Positions 1-8,256 of a DNA stretch of 64,000 nucleotides are shown here, piece by piece. This stretch comes from Candidatus Latescibacterota bacterium (GTDB taxonomy: Bacteria > Latescibacterota > UBA2968 > UBA8231). The translations under genes were made by a program, and so were the position numbers. How positions within the stretch are numbered: the first letter of the stretch is position 1; each line of letters starts with the position of its first letter. The notes beneath the pieces are model-generated. The model did no database searches. It saw only the letters and a program-made list of their open reading frames with translations, and was not told the origin of the DNA. The stretch spans positions 37,439-101,438 of the forward strand of contig JACPJE010000099.1 of the NCBI GenBank assembly GCA_016187725.1, in the 5' to 3' direction.

Positions 1-1
1 C

Positions 2-898
2 GGCCCCGACCATCCCGAGCGGCCCGAAAGGCTGATCGCCCTGATGGAGGGACTGGAGCGCAGCGCGCTGCTGGACCAACTGGGGGTGAGGCAGCCCGGC
101 CCGGCCCAAGTCCAGAGTCTGACCCGCATCCACTCCCCCGGACATGTCGAACACATCGCCAGGCTCAGCGCCCTGGGCCGGATGGTTTCCCTCGGTCCGG
201 ACACCGGCTTGAGCCCTGCCACCTATCATGCCGCCTGTCTGGCGGTGGGTGCGGTGGAAGAGGCCATCGACGCGGTAGCCGCCGGCGAAGTGGACAACGC
301 CTTCTGTGCCGTGCGCCCTCCCGGACACCACGCCGAGCGGGACCAGGCCATGGGGTTCTGCTACTTCAACAACGTGGCCATCGGTGCCCGCCACCTCCAG
401 GAGCGCCACCATCTCGACAGGGTGGCCATCATCGACTGGGACGTGCACCACGGCAACGGCACCCAGCACAGCTTTGAGGAAGACCCCACGGTCTTCTTCT
501 TCAGCATCCACCAGTTCGGTCCTTACTTCTATCCGGGAACCGGCGCTGTCCACGAGCAGGGCCGCGGCCCCGGCCTGGGCTACACCCTCAACGCCCCCAT
601 GCCCCCCGGCTCCACCGATGCGGACTACCTGCGCGTTTTCCGCCAGGTGCTGCGGCCGGCAGTAGACCGCTTCCGGCCCGAATTCATCCTGATCTCCGCC
701 GGATTCGACGCACACCAGGCCGACCCCCTGGGAGAGATGGAGTTGAGCGCTGAGGGTTTTGCGGCGCTCACCGCCCAGGCGCGCAGCATGGCAGAGGATC
801 ACTGCCAGGGCCGGCTGGTTTCCCTGCTCGAAGGAGGCTATGACCTGGAAGCCACCGCCGCCTCGGTGGAAGCCCATCTGCGGGTGCTGATGGCCTAG
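2..898 (+). CDS. Histone deacetylase family protein (5' end outside window)
   Basis: Zinc-dependent deacetylase of the arginase/deacetylase fold (AcuC/acetylpolyamine amidohydrolase/HDAC group), presumably cytoplasmic and removing acetyl groups from lysines or polyamines. The gene is already open at base 2, where it reads HPERPERL; this motif normally lies near the N-terminus, so only a short stretch is missing. Seen in order: RPPGHHA (catalytic His pair), DWDVHHGNG (zinc Asp and His), SAGFDAH (second zinc Asp) and LEGGYD (transition-state Tyr). All catalytic residues are present, so the enzyme should be active. An internal ATG at 44 is not a good start because the HPERP motif lies upstream of it. 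The stop overlaps by 4 nt the convergent, broken methyltransferase gene. Confidence 0.93.
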   Translation, partial: GPDHPERPERLIALMEGLERSALLDQLGVRQPGPAQVQSLTRIHSPGHVEHIARLSALGRMVSLGPDTGLSPATYHAACLAVGAVEEAIDAVAAGEVDNAFCAVRPPGHHAERDQAMGFCYFNNVAIGARHLQERHHLDRVAIIDWDVHHGNGTQHSFEEDPTVFFFSIHQFGPYFYPGTGAVHEQGRGPGLGYTLNAPMPPGSTDADYLRVFRQVLRPAVDRFRPEFILISAGFDAHQADPLGEMELSAEGFAALTAQARSMAEDHCQGRLVSLLEGGYDLEATAASVEAHLRVLMA

Positions 899-1514
899 GG
901 CTTGGTGAAGGTGTGGATGTCGACCCGGTGTTCGAGGGACTTCCAGCGCACCGGGTGCGTCTCGACCTGATGCCCGTACCCCTGCCCCTCTAGCAGGGCG
1001 ACAAAGCGCCGGGCGGCGGGCCGTTGCGGATCGGCCAGAAAGAAACGCCCCCCCGGCAGGAGCAGGTGGTGTAGCACCCTGCACAGATACGGGTGGCTCT
1101 GCCGCTCGTACACCACGTCGGAAGCCACCATGCACGCCGCCGGTGTGCCCGCTGGATTGCGCCAGTCCAGATAGGCAGTGCCGTGGTGCTCTCCCACCTT
1201 GTTGACCCTGGCGTTGTGGGTGGCAAAGACCAGGGCGGCCTCGACAAAGTCCGTGGCCTCCACCTTCCAGCCCAAGCGGGCCAGGGCCACCCCCACCAGA
1301 CCCACCCCGCAACCCAGTTCCCTGACCCCGCTCGCCGGGGCGTCGCGCTGCTTTTCATCTCCTGGGCGATCATCCGGTCCAGCAGGGCGTACGCATCCTC
1401 CACTTCCGTCATGCGCAGCACCACCTGGGCGCCCAGTTCGACCTCGGTCTCCCTAATGCTGAACTTGCCGAGGGTGCGGCGCAACTGCCTGGAGGTATAG
1501 TGTTTCAGGGACAT
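895..1514 (-). pseudogene. Class I SAM-dependent methyltransferase, frameshifted
   Basis: Two reading frames are needed to cover one methyltransferase. The frame starting with ATG at 1514 gives the N-terminus (MSLKHYTSRQ through LLDRMIAQE). The frame ending at 895 gives the SAM-binding core: ELGCGVGLVGVALARLG (motif I), EATDF, then an Asp-rich VASDVVYE motif and LLPGGRFFLAD. The frame changes between about 1320 and 1365. Relatives of the METTL21/nicotinamide-methyltransferase-like group that I remember carry a segment of the PYWAxLWPS type just before motif I. It is absent here, so sequence seems to have been lost as well as a frame shifted. Either a real pseudogene or a consensus error in GC-rich DNA. 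Substrate unknown. Confidence 0.7.
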
Positions 1515-1566
1515 AAAAAAAAAAGAGCGCAGTATCCGGCGCCCCTGCCCTGAACCGCGGTCCTGC

Positions 1567-2574
1567 TCACTGCCTGCCCTCGTCTTCCAGGCGCTTTTTC
1601 ACCGCTTCGATGGTCTGTCGATTCATCTCCGCGGTGTGGTTTTCGGCGGCCGTGCGCTGTCCCGGAGGGTAGAAGCACTCCCGGTAGACCGGGTACGCCT
1701 CGCTGCGCAGATGGGCCAAGGGGTGGTGCCCGATGCGGCGCCTCCGCTCGTGGCGCAGGGCCCCGATGTCGATGGGGGCCACCACGATCTTCTCCCCTGG
1801 CCCTGGATCGGCCTGGGCCAGGATGCGCCCATCGTAATCCACCACCATGCTCCCCCCCGGCCAGGAGAAGGGGGCGTAGCGGCGCAGGGCGGCCCCCTGG
1901 TTGGCTGCCACCACATAGGCGGCGTTCTCCAGGGCCCGGCAGCGGTTGACCACCGTCCACCAGTCCATCGGCGGAGTCGCCCCCCAGGGGTCCATATAGG
2001 CCGACACTCTCACTAGAATTTCGGCGCCCTTGGCCGTCAACTGGCGCAGGGCCTCGGGAAAGAGCCAGTCGTAGCAGATGGCGGCCCCGATATTGCCGAT
2101 GGGGGTGCGGGCCACCGGGAAGAGTTCCTCCTCGTATCCTTCCAGGTCGTGGGGACTGGCGTGCACCTCCCAGGGAATCCAGGGGTTGACCTTGCGGTAC
2201 TTGTACAGCAGGCCTTCGGGGCCGATCAGGCAGGTGGTGTTGAAGACCTTGCCCGGCCAGCGGGCGTCCTCCTCCAAAAAGGTGGCGGTCTGGATATAGA
2301 CCCCCAGTTCCCTGGCCTTGGCCTGGTATCTTTCGGTGTGTTCATTGGGCACGGGCAGGGTGAGCTTGGCCAGCAGGCCCCGGGCCGTGGGGTAGATGGG
2401 CGCGGCGTGCCCGAACTCGGGGAAAACCAGCAGCCTGATGTCCATGAAAGGCCCGTAGCCCTCGACCGCCATGTCGATCATCTCCAGCATCCTGGAGGTG
2501 TTGCGGCCGATCTCCCCCCGCTCCTGGGGATTGGGCTGGTCCACCTGGCAGGCAGCGGCTCCGCAGCGCAGCAT
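1567..2574 (-). CDS. Carbon-nitrogen hydrolase (amidase/formamidase-like)
   Basis: Nitrilase-superfamily hydrolase of 335 aa that cleaves a non-peptide C-N bond, most likely an amide. The Glu-Lys-Cys triad is visible: Glu53 in VFPEFGH, Lys128 in KYRKVNPW and Cys167 in GAAICYDW. The KYRK-x-x-PW and EILVR-x-x-x-YMDP blocks resemble aliphatic amidases and formamidases more than plant-type nitrilases (comparison from memory). The frame stays open far upstream inside xdhC, but the ATG at 2574, 8 nt after the xdhC stop, gives the family's usual N-terminus (a short strand ending in CQVD). Last gene of a tight set mocA-xdhC-amidase, so it may act on an amide or N-heterocycle degradation product made by a molybdenum hydroxylase. 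Confidence 0.85.
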   Translation of the reverse strand: MLRCGAAACQVDQPNPQERGEIGRNTSRMLEMIDMAVEGYGPFMDIRLLVFPEFGHAAPIYPTARGLLAKLTLPVPNEHTERYQAKARELGVYIQTATFLEEDARWPGKVFNTTCLIGPEGLLYKYRKVNPWIPWEVHASPHDLEGYEEELFPVARTPIGNIGAAICYDWLFPEALRQLTAKGAEILVRVSAYMDPWGATPPMDWWTVVNRCRALENAAYVVAANQGAALRRYAPFSWPGGSMVVDYDGRILAQADPGPGEKIVVAPIDIGALRHERRRRIGHHPLAHLRSEAYPVYRECFYPPGQRTAAENHTAEMNRQTIEAVKKRLEDEGRQ

Positions 2575-2582
2575 CGCTCCCC

Positions 2583-3674
2583 TCAGGCTTTGGGTTCCGA
2601 GGTCTTGGTCTTCCACTGCTTGACAGTGCCCCGCCGCACCCGGATCAGTTCGGCGACCACGCTGACGGCGATCTCCTCGGGGGTATCGGCGCCGATATTG
2701 AGGCCCACCGGGGCGTAGATCTGGTCCAGGCGCTGGCGGGAACCGCCCCGCGCTTCGAGGCGCTGCCACATGAGCAACTTCTTGCGCTCGCTGCCCAGCA
2801 TCCCGATGTAGCGGGCCGGGCTGCGGATGGCCTGTTCGACCACCACCTCGTCGTGCTGGTGGCCGCGCGTGGCGGCGATGACAAAGGACTGATCGTCGAT
2901 GGACAACTGGGCGAACACCTGGTCCATGGGCCCCACCACCCACTGCGCCGCCTCCGGATGCCTTTTGGCATTGGCGAACTGGGGCCGATCGTCCACCATC
3001 ACCACCCTGAAGCCCACCTGGGCAGCCAGCCGGCACACCTGCCCTCCCACGTGGCCCCCGCCGAAGATAAAGAGCACCGGCGGGGGCAGATAAGGCTCGA
3101 TGAAGAGTTCGGTGCCCCCCTGGTCTGCCAGCGCCGGCCCCACGGCCACCACCTCGGTCTCGTTCTTTCCCCGGGCGATGAGGGCTTCGGCCTGCGCCAC
3201 CGCCCACTGGTCCAGGGGGACCGATCCCAGGGTCCCCAGCCAGGGTCGGCCGGCCACCACCAGCAGTTTGGGCACCTCCCTTCCCGATCCCCCCAGCGCG
3301 CTGACCAGGGCGCTGGCCCGGCGCTCCTGGCGGGCCCGCACTATTTCGGGGTAGAGATCCGGTCTGCCCACGGGCTCGGTGAGGATGCGCAGGCTGCCCC
3401 CGCAATTGAGTCCGCCCTCTCCGGCCTGTTCCTCGGTGAGGGTGAACCGGTTCAACTGCGGCAGCTGGGATTTGATCACCTGGCTGGCCAGGGCGAGGAT
3501 TTCCGCCTCCAGGCACCCCCCGCCGATGGTCCCCAGGATCCCGCCGTCCTCTCCCACCAACATCTTGGCCCGATCGCTCATGGGAATGGAACCGCTGCTC
3601 CAGATCAGGGAGGAGAGGGCGCCGCGCTGCCCCCGGTTCTGCAGCGCGACCACCGCTTCGAGCACATCATCCAT
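2583..3674 (-). CDS. xdhC: XdhC family molybdenum hydroxylase maturation factor
   Basis: 363 aa. XdhC/CoxI proteins bind molybdenum cofactor and deliver its sulfurated form to xanthine-dehydrogenase-type enzymes. The N-terminal XdhC_CoxI domain shows GTIGGGCLEAE (residues 48-58) and LNCGGSL with Cys91. The C-terminal Rossmann-like domain begins with FIFGGGHVGGQV (about 203-213), followed by VVMVDDRP and later IGMLGS. The start is an ATG overlapping the 3' end of the MocA-like gene by 8 nt, implying translational coupling. No hydroxylase subunits lie in the window, so the client enzyme must be encoded elsewhere. Confidence 0.92.
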   Translation of the reverse strand: MDDVLEAVVALQNRGQRGALSSLIWSSGSIPMSDRAKMLVGEDGGILGTIGGGCLEAEILALASQVIKSQLPQLNRFTLTEEQAGEGGLNCGGSLRILTEPVGRPDLYPEIVRARQERRASALVSALGGSGREVPKLLVVAGRPWLGTLGSVPLDQWAVAQAEALIARGKNETEVVAVGPALADQGGTELFIEPYLPPPVLFIFGGGHVGGQVCRLAAQVGFRVVMVDDRPQFANAKRHPEAAQWVVGPMDQVFAQLSIDDQSFVIAATRGHQHDEVVVEQAIRSPARYIGMLGSERKKLLMWQRLEARGGSRQRLDQIYAPVGLNIGADTPEEIAVSVVAELIRVRRGTVKQWKTKTSEPKA

Positions 3675-4281
3675 GGCCTTCGCCCCGGTAGCGGTGCAAA
3701 ACCTGCTGGTAATCGGCCGGCGTGTCCAGATCCTCCAGGGCTCCGCTCTCCTCCACCGGCACCTCGAGGGTGTCGTGGGGATGAGCCCGGGTCACGGTGT
3801 TGAGCCCCTGGTCCGGAGTGAGCGACATGATTTCCTCGGCATAACGGCGGTGGATGAGCAAGGGATGGCCGCGCCGCCCCTGAAAGGTGGGGATGCAAAT
3901 GCCCTTTGAGGACTTGGCGGCCCCGCTGAACAGGGGGTCGAGAAGGCCGGCGAGACAGGGCTGGTCGCCCAGGCAGATCAGATAGGCAGCGGCCGGGCCG
4001 GCGCTCCGGATGCCGCACTGGACCGAGGTGGACATGCCCAGCCGGTAATCCGGGTTGAAGGCGCACTGCACCGGGCGGTCGCCCAGCACCCGGATGACCT
4101 CCTCTGCCCGGTGTCCCACCACCACCACCACTCGCCCCAGGCGACCGCAGAGCTGGTCCACCACCACTTCGACGAGGCGGCGGTCGCCCAGGGGCAGCAA
4201 CTGCTTGAAGGCCCCCATGCGGGTGCCCAGGCCTGCGGCCAGCACGATGCCGGCAGGGGCCGGCGCGTCATTCCCTTGCAT
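3667..4281 (-). CDS. MocA/MobA-like molybdenum cofactor nucleotidyltransferase
   Basis: 204-aa NTP-transferase of the MobA/MocA group, predicted to transfer CMP (or GMP) to molybdopterin. The nucleotide-binding signature LAAGLGTRMG is at residues 14-23, with Lys26 in the FKQLLP motif. The metal-binding LGDQP motif (about 105-109) and a C-terminal LEDLDTPADY block match the MocA side of the family, which pairs genetically with xdhC. Start at ATG 4281, 34 nt from the flavoprotein gene stop. Whether it makes the cytosine or guanine form cannot be read safely from the sequence; xdhC linkage favours cytosine. Confidence 0.88.
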   Translation of the reverse strand: MQGNDAPAPAGIVLAAGLGTRMGAFKQLLPLGDRRLVEVVVDQLCGRLGRVVVVVGHRAEEVIRVLGDRPVQCAFNPDYRLGMSTSVQCGIRSAGPAAAYLICLGDQPCLAGLLDPLFSGAAKSSKGICIPTFQGRRGHPLLIHRRYAEEIMSLTPDQGLNTVTRAHPHDTLEVPVEESGALEDLDTPADYQQVLHRYRGEGHG

Positions 4282-4315
4282 CTGGAGTAGATTCTAAACG
4301 CGGCCCTCCAGGGTG

Positions 4316-5548
4316 TCAACCGCTCCGGCCGGCCACCGCACCGCTGGCCCAGGCCCACTGCAGATTGAACCCGCCCAGATCCCCGTGCACGTCGAGCAAC
4401 TCGCCGGCCAGGTACAGGCCGGGGGCCAGGTAGGATTCGAGGGTGAGGGGGTCCACTTCGCTGGTGCGGACCCCGCCGATGGTCACTTCGGCGTGATCGA
4501 AGTCGCGCGGTTGACTCACCAGGATCGGCCAGTTGGTCAACAGCCGGGCCAACTCCCAGCGCTGGGCCTTGGAAAGACGGCCCACCGGCTGGTCGGCTGG
4601 GCATCCCAGCTTGAAGAGCAGCGGCCCCACCAGCTTGCTGTGGAGCAGCCCGGTAAAACTGAAGGCCAGCCCGCGCTCCGGGTGGCGCTCCCAGCGCTTT
4701 TTGAGGGTTTCGCTCACCTGCTCGGGGGACTGGCCGGGAAAGAGATTGATCTCCAGTTCCACCGGGCCCCGCTGCAGGAGGGGCACCACCTGGGCGCTGA
4801 GATTGAGAATGGTGAACCCGGAAACGCCGTACGGGGTGAAGAGCAGGTCGTCCGTATCGAGGACCTGGTGGCCTTTGCCCAGCGATGCCCGCACCTGGGC
4901 CCAGACCTTGACCCCCTGGGCCGGTCGCAGGTACTCGTCCGGGCTGAGCAGGGGCACCAGTCCAGGCAAGAGGGGGGTGAGTTGGTGGCCGAATCCTCTG
5001 GCCAATTCCAGGCCACTGCCATCGGCCCCCAACTTGGCCAGACTGACCCCGCCACTGGCCAGCACCAGCCTTTGCCCCACCCAGGAACGGCCATCCCCGC
5101 TGCACACCTGGAAGCAGGACTCCTCCCTGGCGGCGCGGCAGATCCTGGCTCCCCTCACGACCTCCACCCCCAACTGGCGGAGGCGCTCCTCCAGCAGGTC
5201 CATCACCGCCTGCGCCTGGTCCGAGACCGGGAAAAGACGGCCGCGCTTCTCCTCCTTGACCTCCAGTCCCAGATCCCGGAAAAATTCGAGGGTTCGCTGC
5301 AGGGGAAAAGCGCCCAGGACCTGGCGGACAAAGCGGAGCTGGGAACTGTGGTAGTGCTGGAGGTCGTCCGCGTCGCGGTTGGTGAGGTTGCAGCGACCGT
5401 TACCGGCGATCAGGACCTTGCGGCCCAGCTGCTGGTTGCCCTCCAGCAGCGCGGTCCTGCGCCCACCTTCGGCGCTGTTGATGGCCGCCATGATGCCTGC
5501 CGCCCCCCCGCCCACCACGAGGGTGTCCCATGTGTTCCGGCCGGTCAC
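4316..5548 (-). CDS. HI0933/BaiN-like FAD-dependent flavoprotein
   Basis: 410-aa flavoprotein of the HI0933/YhiN/BaiN family, cytoplasmic, with probable reductase activity but no assigned substrate in most members. The FAD dinucleotide-binding motif GGGAAG is at residues 13-18. The family-diagnostic GRKVLIAGNGRCNLTN block is at about 42-57, and the C-terminal GGFNLQWAWASG segment closes the FAD site. The only in-frame start that keeps the glycine motif is GTG at 5548, without a strong ribosome-binding site. It reads away from the glycosidase-like gene across a 220-bp AT-rich divergent region, and may lead the mocA-xdhC-amidase operon because the next gene is only 34 nt downstream. Confidence 0.9.
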   Translation of the reverse strand: MTGRNTWDTLVVGGGAAGIMAAINSAEGGRRTALLEGNQQLGRKVLIAGNGRCNLTNRDADDLQHYHSSQLRFVRQVLGAFPLQRTLEFFRDLGLEVKEEKRGRLFPVSDQAQAVMDLLEERLRQLGVEVVRGARICRAAREESCFQVCSGDGRSWVGQRLVLASGGVSLAKLGADGSGLELARGFGHQLTPLLPGLVPLLSPDEYLRPAQGVKVWAQVRASLGKGHQVLDTDDLLFTPYGVSGFTILNLSAQVVPLLQRGPVELEINLFPGQSPEQVSETLKKRWERHPERGLAFSFTGLLHSKLVGPLLFKLGCPADQPVGRLSKAQRWELARLLTNWPILVSQPRDFDHAEVTIGGVRTSEVDPLTLESYLAPGLYLAGELLDVHGDLGGFNLQWAWASGAVAGRSG

Positions 5549-5768
5549 GTCTTGGTTTTCATCGCGGTTAAGATTTTAAAAAATATCAAGATATCAAGTA
5601 TGACCACCCCTGTCAAACAACCTCCGCACCCGCTTGACACTATAGAGATAATTACCTATTTTCCGTATCTGCTTTTCTGCGACTATCTGCATGCGCTAAA
5701 AAGCGGTTAGCCTTCCCTCGCAACAGCTTGCCTTTCCTCCGGAAATCCTACAGGAGCCAGAGAGATTT
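5549..5768. promoter_or_regulatory. Divergent intergenic region with sigma-70-type promoter
   Basis: This gap is clearly more AT-rich than its flanks. On the plus strand TTGACA (5634-5639) and TATTTT (5657-5662) are separated by 17 nt, matching a housekeeping promoter (6/6 and 4/6). Transcription would start near 5669, leaving a 100-nt leader before the ATG at 5769. AGGAG lies about 12 nt before that ATG. The opposite strand must carry the flavoprotein promoter, but no equally good pair was seen. Confidence 0.6.
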
Positions 5769-8108
5769 ATGACCACCCAGCCTGGCGCGCGGCCCCATAT
5801 CAGCGCTTCGCCCTCTTCTCCGCCACCGGCCGCCTCCCCGGTCCAGCCCCTTTCCCCTCCCTCCCTGCTGCCCTCTGTTCAGGAGGAGGTGGCCACTGCG
5901 CTCAGGAAAGAGGGGATCTCCTTTATCTTTGAATCCCGCTCCCTCTCGGCGGTGGTCCGCTACATCTACACCCCCATCGAAGGCAATTTGAGCGATCTGG
6001 AGGTGGAGATCAACAATACCGATGCCATCAGGCCGGCCCAGGGGGGGGGCATCACCATCGAGATGGGAAACCGCGAATGGGCTGCCGATGACGAGGAGAT
6101 CGAACGCCATCTGATCTCCTGCGAACAGGTCGGCGAAGAAGTGGAAGCCCGCTGGCAGTGGAAGCACGGCGAGGAATTGGCGGACTTCCTCTTTCGCTTC
6201 TCCATCCGCGGCAAAACCCTGCTGGTCGAACTCGAAGGGGGCCATGGCAAGGCCACCGGCCTGAGCCTGGGCTGGGTCGAAGGGGCGCCACACCCCCGCC
6301 TGATCCACCTCCCCTATTTCAACCTGGGCGAAGCCTACCCCGGAATACTCTGCACCCAGGGCACCTTCCTGTCCAGTCTGCTCGAAATGAGCCGCACCCG
6401 GGCGACCCAGCTGGCGGCCCTGCCCGCAGCCCAGGCAGCGGGGCGGCTCTACCTCAACGGCGGCTGCACCTATGCCCAGCGCTCGGACGGCAAGCGCAAT
6501 CCGGTACACGAATGCTGGATGCTCACTGTTTCCCGCCATTTTGAAGAGGTGATTCCGCCGCCGCCCGCCCTGGCAGCGTCGGCCGCAGCGCCCCTCAAGG
6601 AGGTGGTCTGGTACAATATCCCCCGGCTGGCTGCTGCCGAGGAAGCCTATGTAGAGGCCTACGAACAGCTGCGCATCCTGAAGCAGTGGGGGATGGACAA
6701 ACTGTTGGTCAACCACCCCGCCGACACCTGGCGCGACCATCCCGGACCTGCTGGCTTCTCCCTGGAAGCCTCCCTCTCCAAAGGCGGAGACGACGCCCTG
6801 AAGGAATACCTGGAAGCGGTGGCCGACCTGGGCTTCAAATACAGCCTGTACGCCAACTACAGGGATCTGTCCGCCACCCGCCAGCAACAGGCGGCCAGGC
6901 AGTCGGATGGCCGCCCGGTCTCCACCGGACCTGAGACCTTTCTGCTCAAGCCGGCGCTGGCCCAGAGCATGGGTATGGAACACGCCGCCGCCCTCGAGGA
7001 AAAATTCGGCAAGTCGGTCCTCTACCTGGACGCCCACGCCGCCACCCCTCCCTGGGACCGGGTCGACTGCGACGCCGGCCTGGAGAGATCCGCCGCCCTG
7101 CTGAGCACCCTGCAGGCCGACCAGGGACTGCTCAGCGCGCTCAGCCGCCGGGGACCCGCAGTGGGCGAAGGGGGCAGCCACTGGCTGTACCCCGGGCTGC
7201 TGCAGGGGTACGCGGCGCGGCTGGCCGGTCCCAATCCCGCCAGCCTGCCCCTGCTGGTGGACTTCGACCTGCACCACCTGCACCCTTTCCAGACCGACGC
7301 CGGCCTGGGCAGCCTGGAGCAGTTTTTCGGCGGGCGGATTCCCGCCGACCAAAAGCACAGCCGCAGCCCCTACCTCGACCGCTACCTGGCCGCCACTCTG
7401 GCCTTTGGCCATGCCGCCTGCCTGCCCGATATCGGGGAGTGGGGATTGGCAGCTGCCCTGAAAACCTATTTCCTGATCCAGCCGCTGCAGGACTACTACC
7501 TGGGCGCCCAGGTCGAGTCCATCCACTACCACCACAACGGCAACTTCCTGGAACTCACCGAAGCCCTGATTTCAGGGGCCCACGAGCACAGCCAGCTGCG
7601 CATCGCCTACCGGACTGGTTTTCAGCTCTACGTCAATGGCGGCTGGCAACAGCACTGGACCGTCCAGCAGGGGGACCAGTCCTTCTCCCTGCCTCCGGCG
7701 TCCTTCCTGGCCTGCGGTCCCCAGGGCGTGCTGGCCTATTCTGCGGAGATGGGGTCCGGGCGCCTCGACTGCTACCAGGGCCCGGATTACCTGTATGTAG
7801 ACACCAGGGGCGCCCGGAGGAACCTGGGGCCGGTGACCGTGGACGGCGCCGTGATCGTGCGCCACCACGACTGGGCCATCGACGTGTGCCCCATCGACTG
7901 CACTGACCCCATCGAAGTCCTGCCCACCTACTTCTGGCAGGACCGGCGCCTTCCCCGCCTGCGGGTGCTGGCCTTCACCTCAGCCGATGCCGAACCAGAA
8001 ACCCTCAAGGCCGAAACCACCGAGAAAGGGGTAGTCATCCAGCAGATCGCCGGCGCTTACAAGTACCGGGTCACCCTGCCCGAATGGATGGTAGCACCCG
8101 GCAACTGA
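5769..8108 (+). CDS. Large glycoside-hydrolase-like protein, family uncertain
   Basis: 779 aa. The first 50 residues are Pro/Ser-rich and not a signal peptide, so a cytoplasmic location is likely unless export is non-classical. Residues about 60-270 look like a beta-sandwich (alternating strands, many aromatic residues). About 290-560 resembles a TIM barrel of the GH101/GH-D type, with DKLLVNHPADTW, KYSLYANYRDL, SVLYLDAHAATPPWD (candidate catalytic Asp) and GPAVGEGGSHW (candidate acid). A small beta domain closes the C-terminus. These resemblances come from memory of domain layouts; I cannot name the GH family. Transcribed alone from a strong promoter, with hemE following after 148 nt. Confidence 0.55.
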   Translation: MTTQPGARPHISASPSSPPPAASPVQPLSPPSLLPSVQEEVATALRKEGISFIFESRSLSAVVRYIYTPIEGNLSDLEVEINNTDAIRPAQGGGITIEMGNREWAADDEEIERHLISCEQVGEEVEARWQWKHGEELADFLFRFSIRGKTLLVELEGGHGKATGLSLGWVEGAPHPRLIHLPYFNLGEAYPGILCTQGTFLSSLLEMSRTRATQLAALPAAQAAGRLYLNGGCTYAQRSDGKRNPVHECWMLTVSRHFEEVIPPPPALAASAAAPLKEVVWYNIPRLAAAEEAYVEAYEQLRILKQWGMDKLLVNHPADTWRDHPGPAGFSLEASLSKGGDDALKEYLEAVADLGFKYSLYANYRDLSATRQQQAARQSDGRPVSTGPETFLLKPALAQSMGMEHAAALEEKFGKSVLYLDAHAATPPWDRVDCDAGLERSAALLSTLQADQGLLSALSRRGPAVGEGGSHWLYPGLLQGYAARLAGPNPASLPLLVDFDLHHLHPFQTDAGLGSLEQFFGGRIPADQKHSRSPYLDRYLAATLAFGHAACLPDIGEWGLAAALKTYFLIQPLQDYYLGAQVESIHYHHNGNFLELTEALISGAHEHSQLRIAYRTGFQLYVNGGWQQHWTVQQGDQSFSLPPASFLACGPQGVLAYSAEMGSGRLDCYQGPDYLYVDTRGARRNLGPVTVDGAVIVRHHDWAIDVCPIDCTDPIEVLPTYFWQDRRLPRLRVLAFTSADAEPETLKAETTEKGVVIQQIAGAYKYRVTLPEWMVAPGN

Positions 8109-8256
8109 CCCCGCACCAGCGCAGGGTCTGCGTCGAGGACATCACCTGCTCCTTCCACCCTGAATCTCTTTCCCCTGGCTGAAACCAAGCAGGGCCCGTT
8201 GCAGAGCGCGCGAATCGCACCACCAGTCACTCCTCCATGGGGGTATGTCCTAGTTT

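Noticed and set aside
2583..3516. Long N-terminal extension of the amidase reading frame through xdhC
   Set aside because: The extension is the antisense-free shadow of xdhC in another frame, rich in Gly/Pro/Arg; the family N-terminus starts at 2574.
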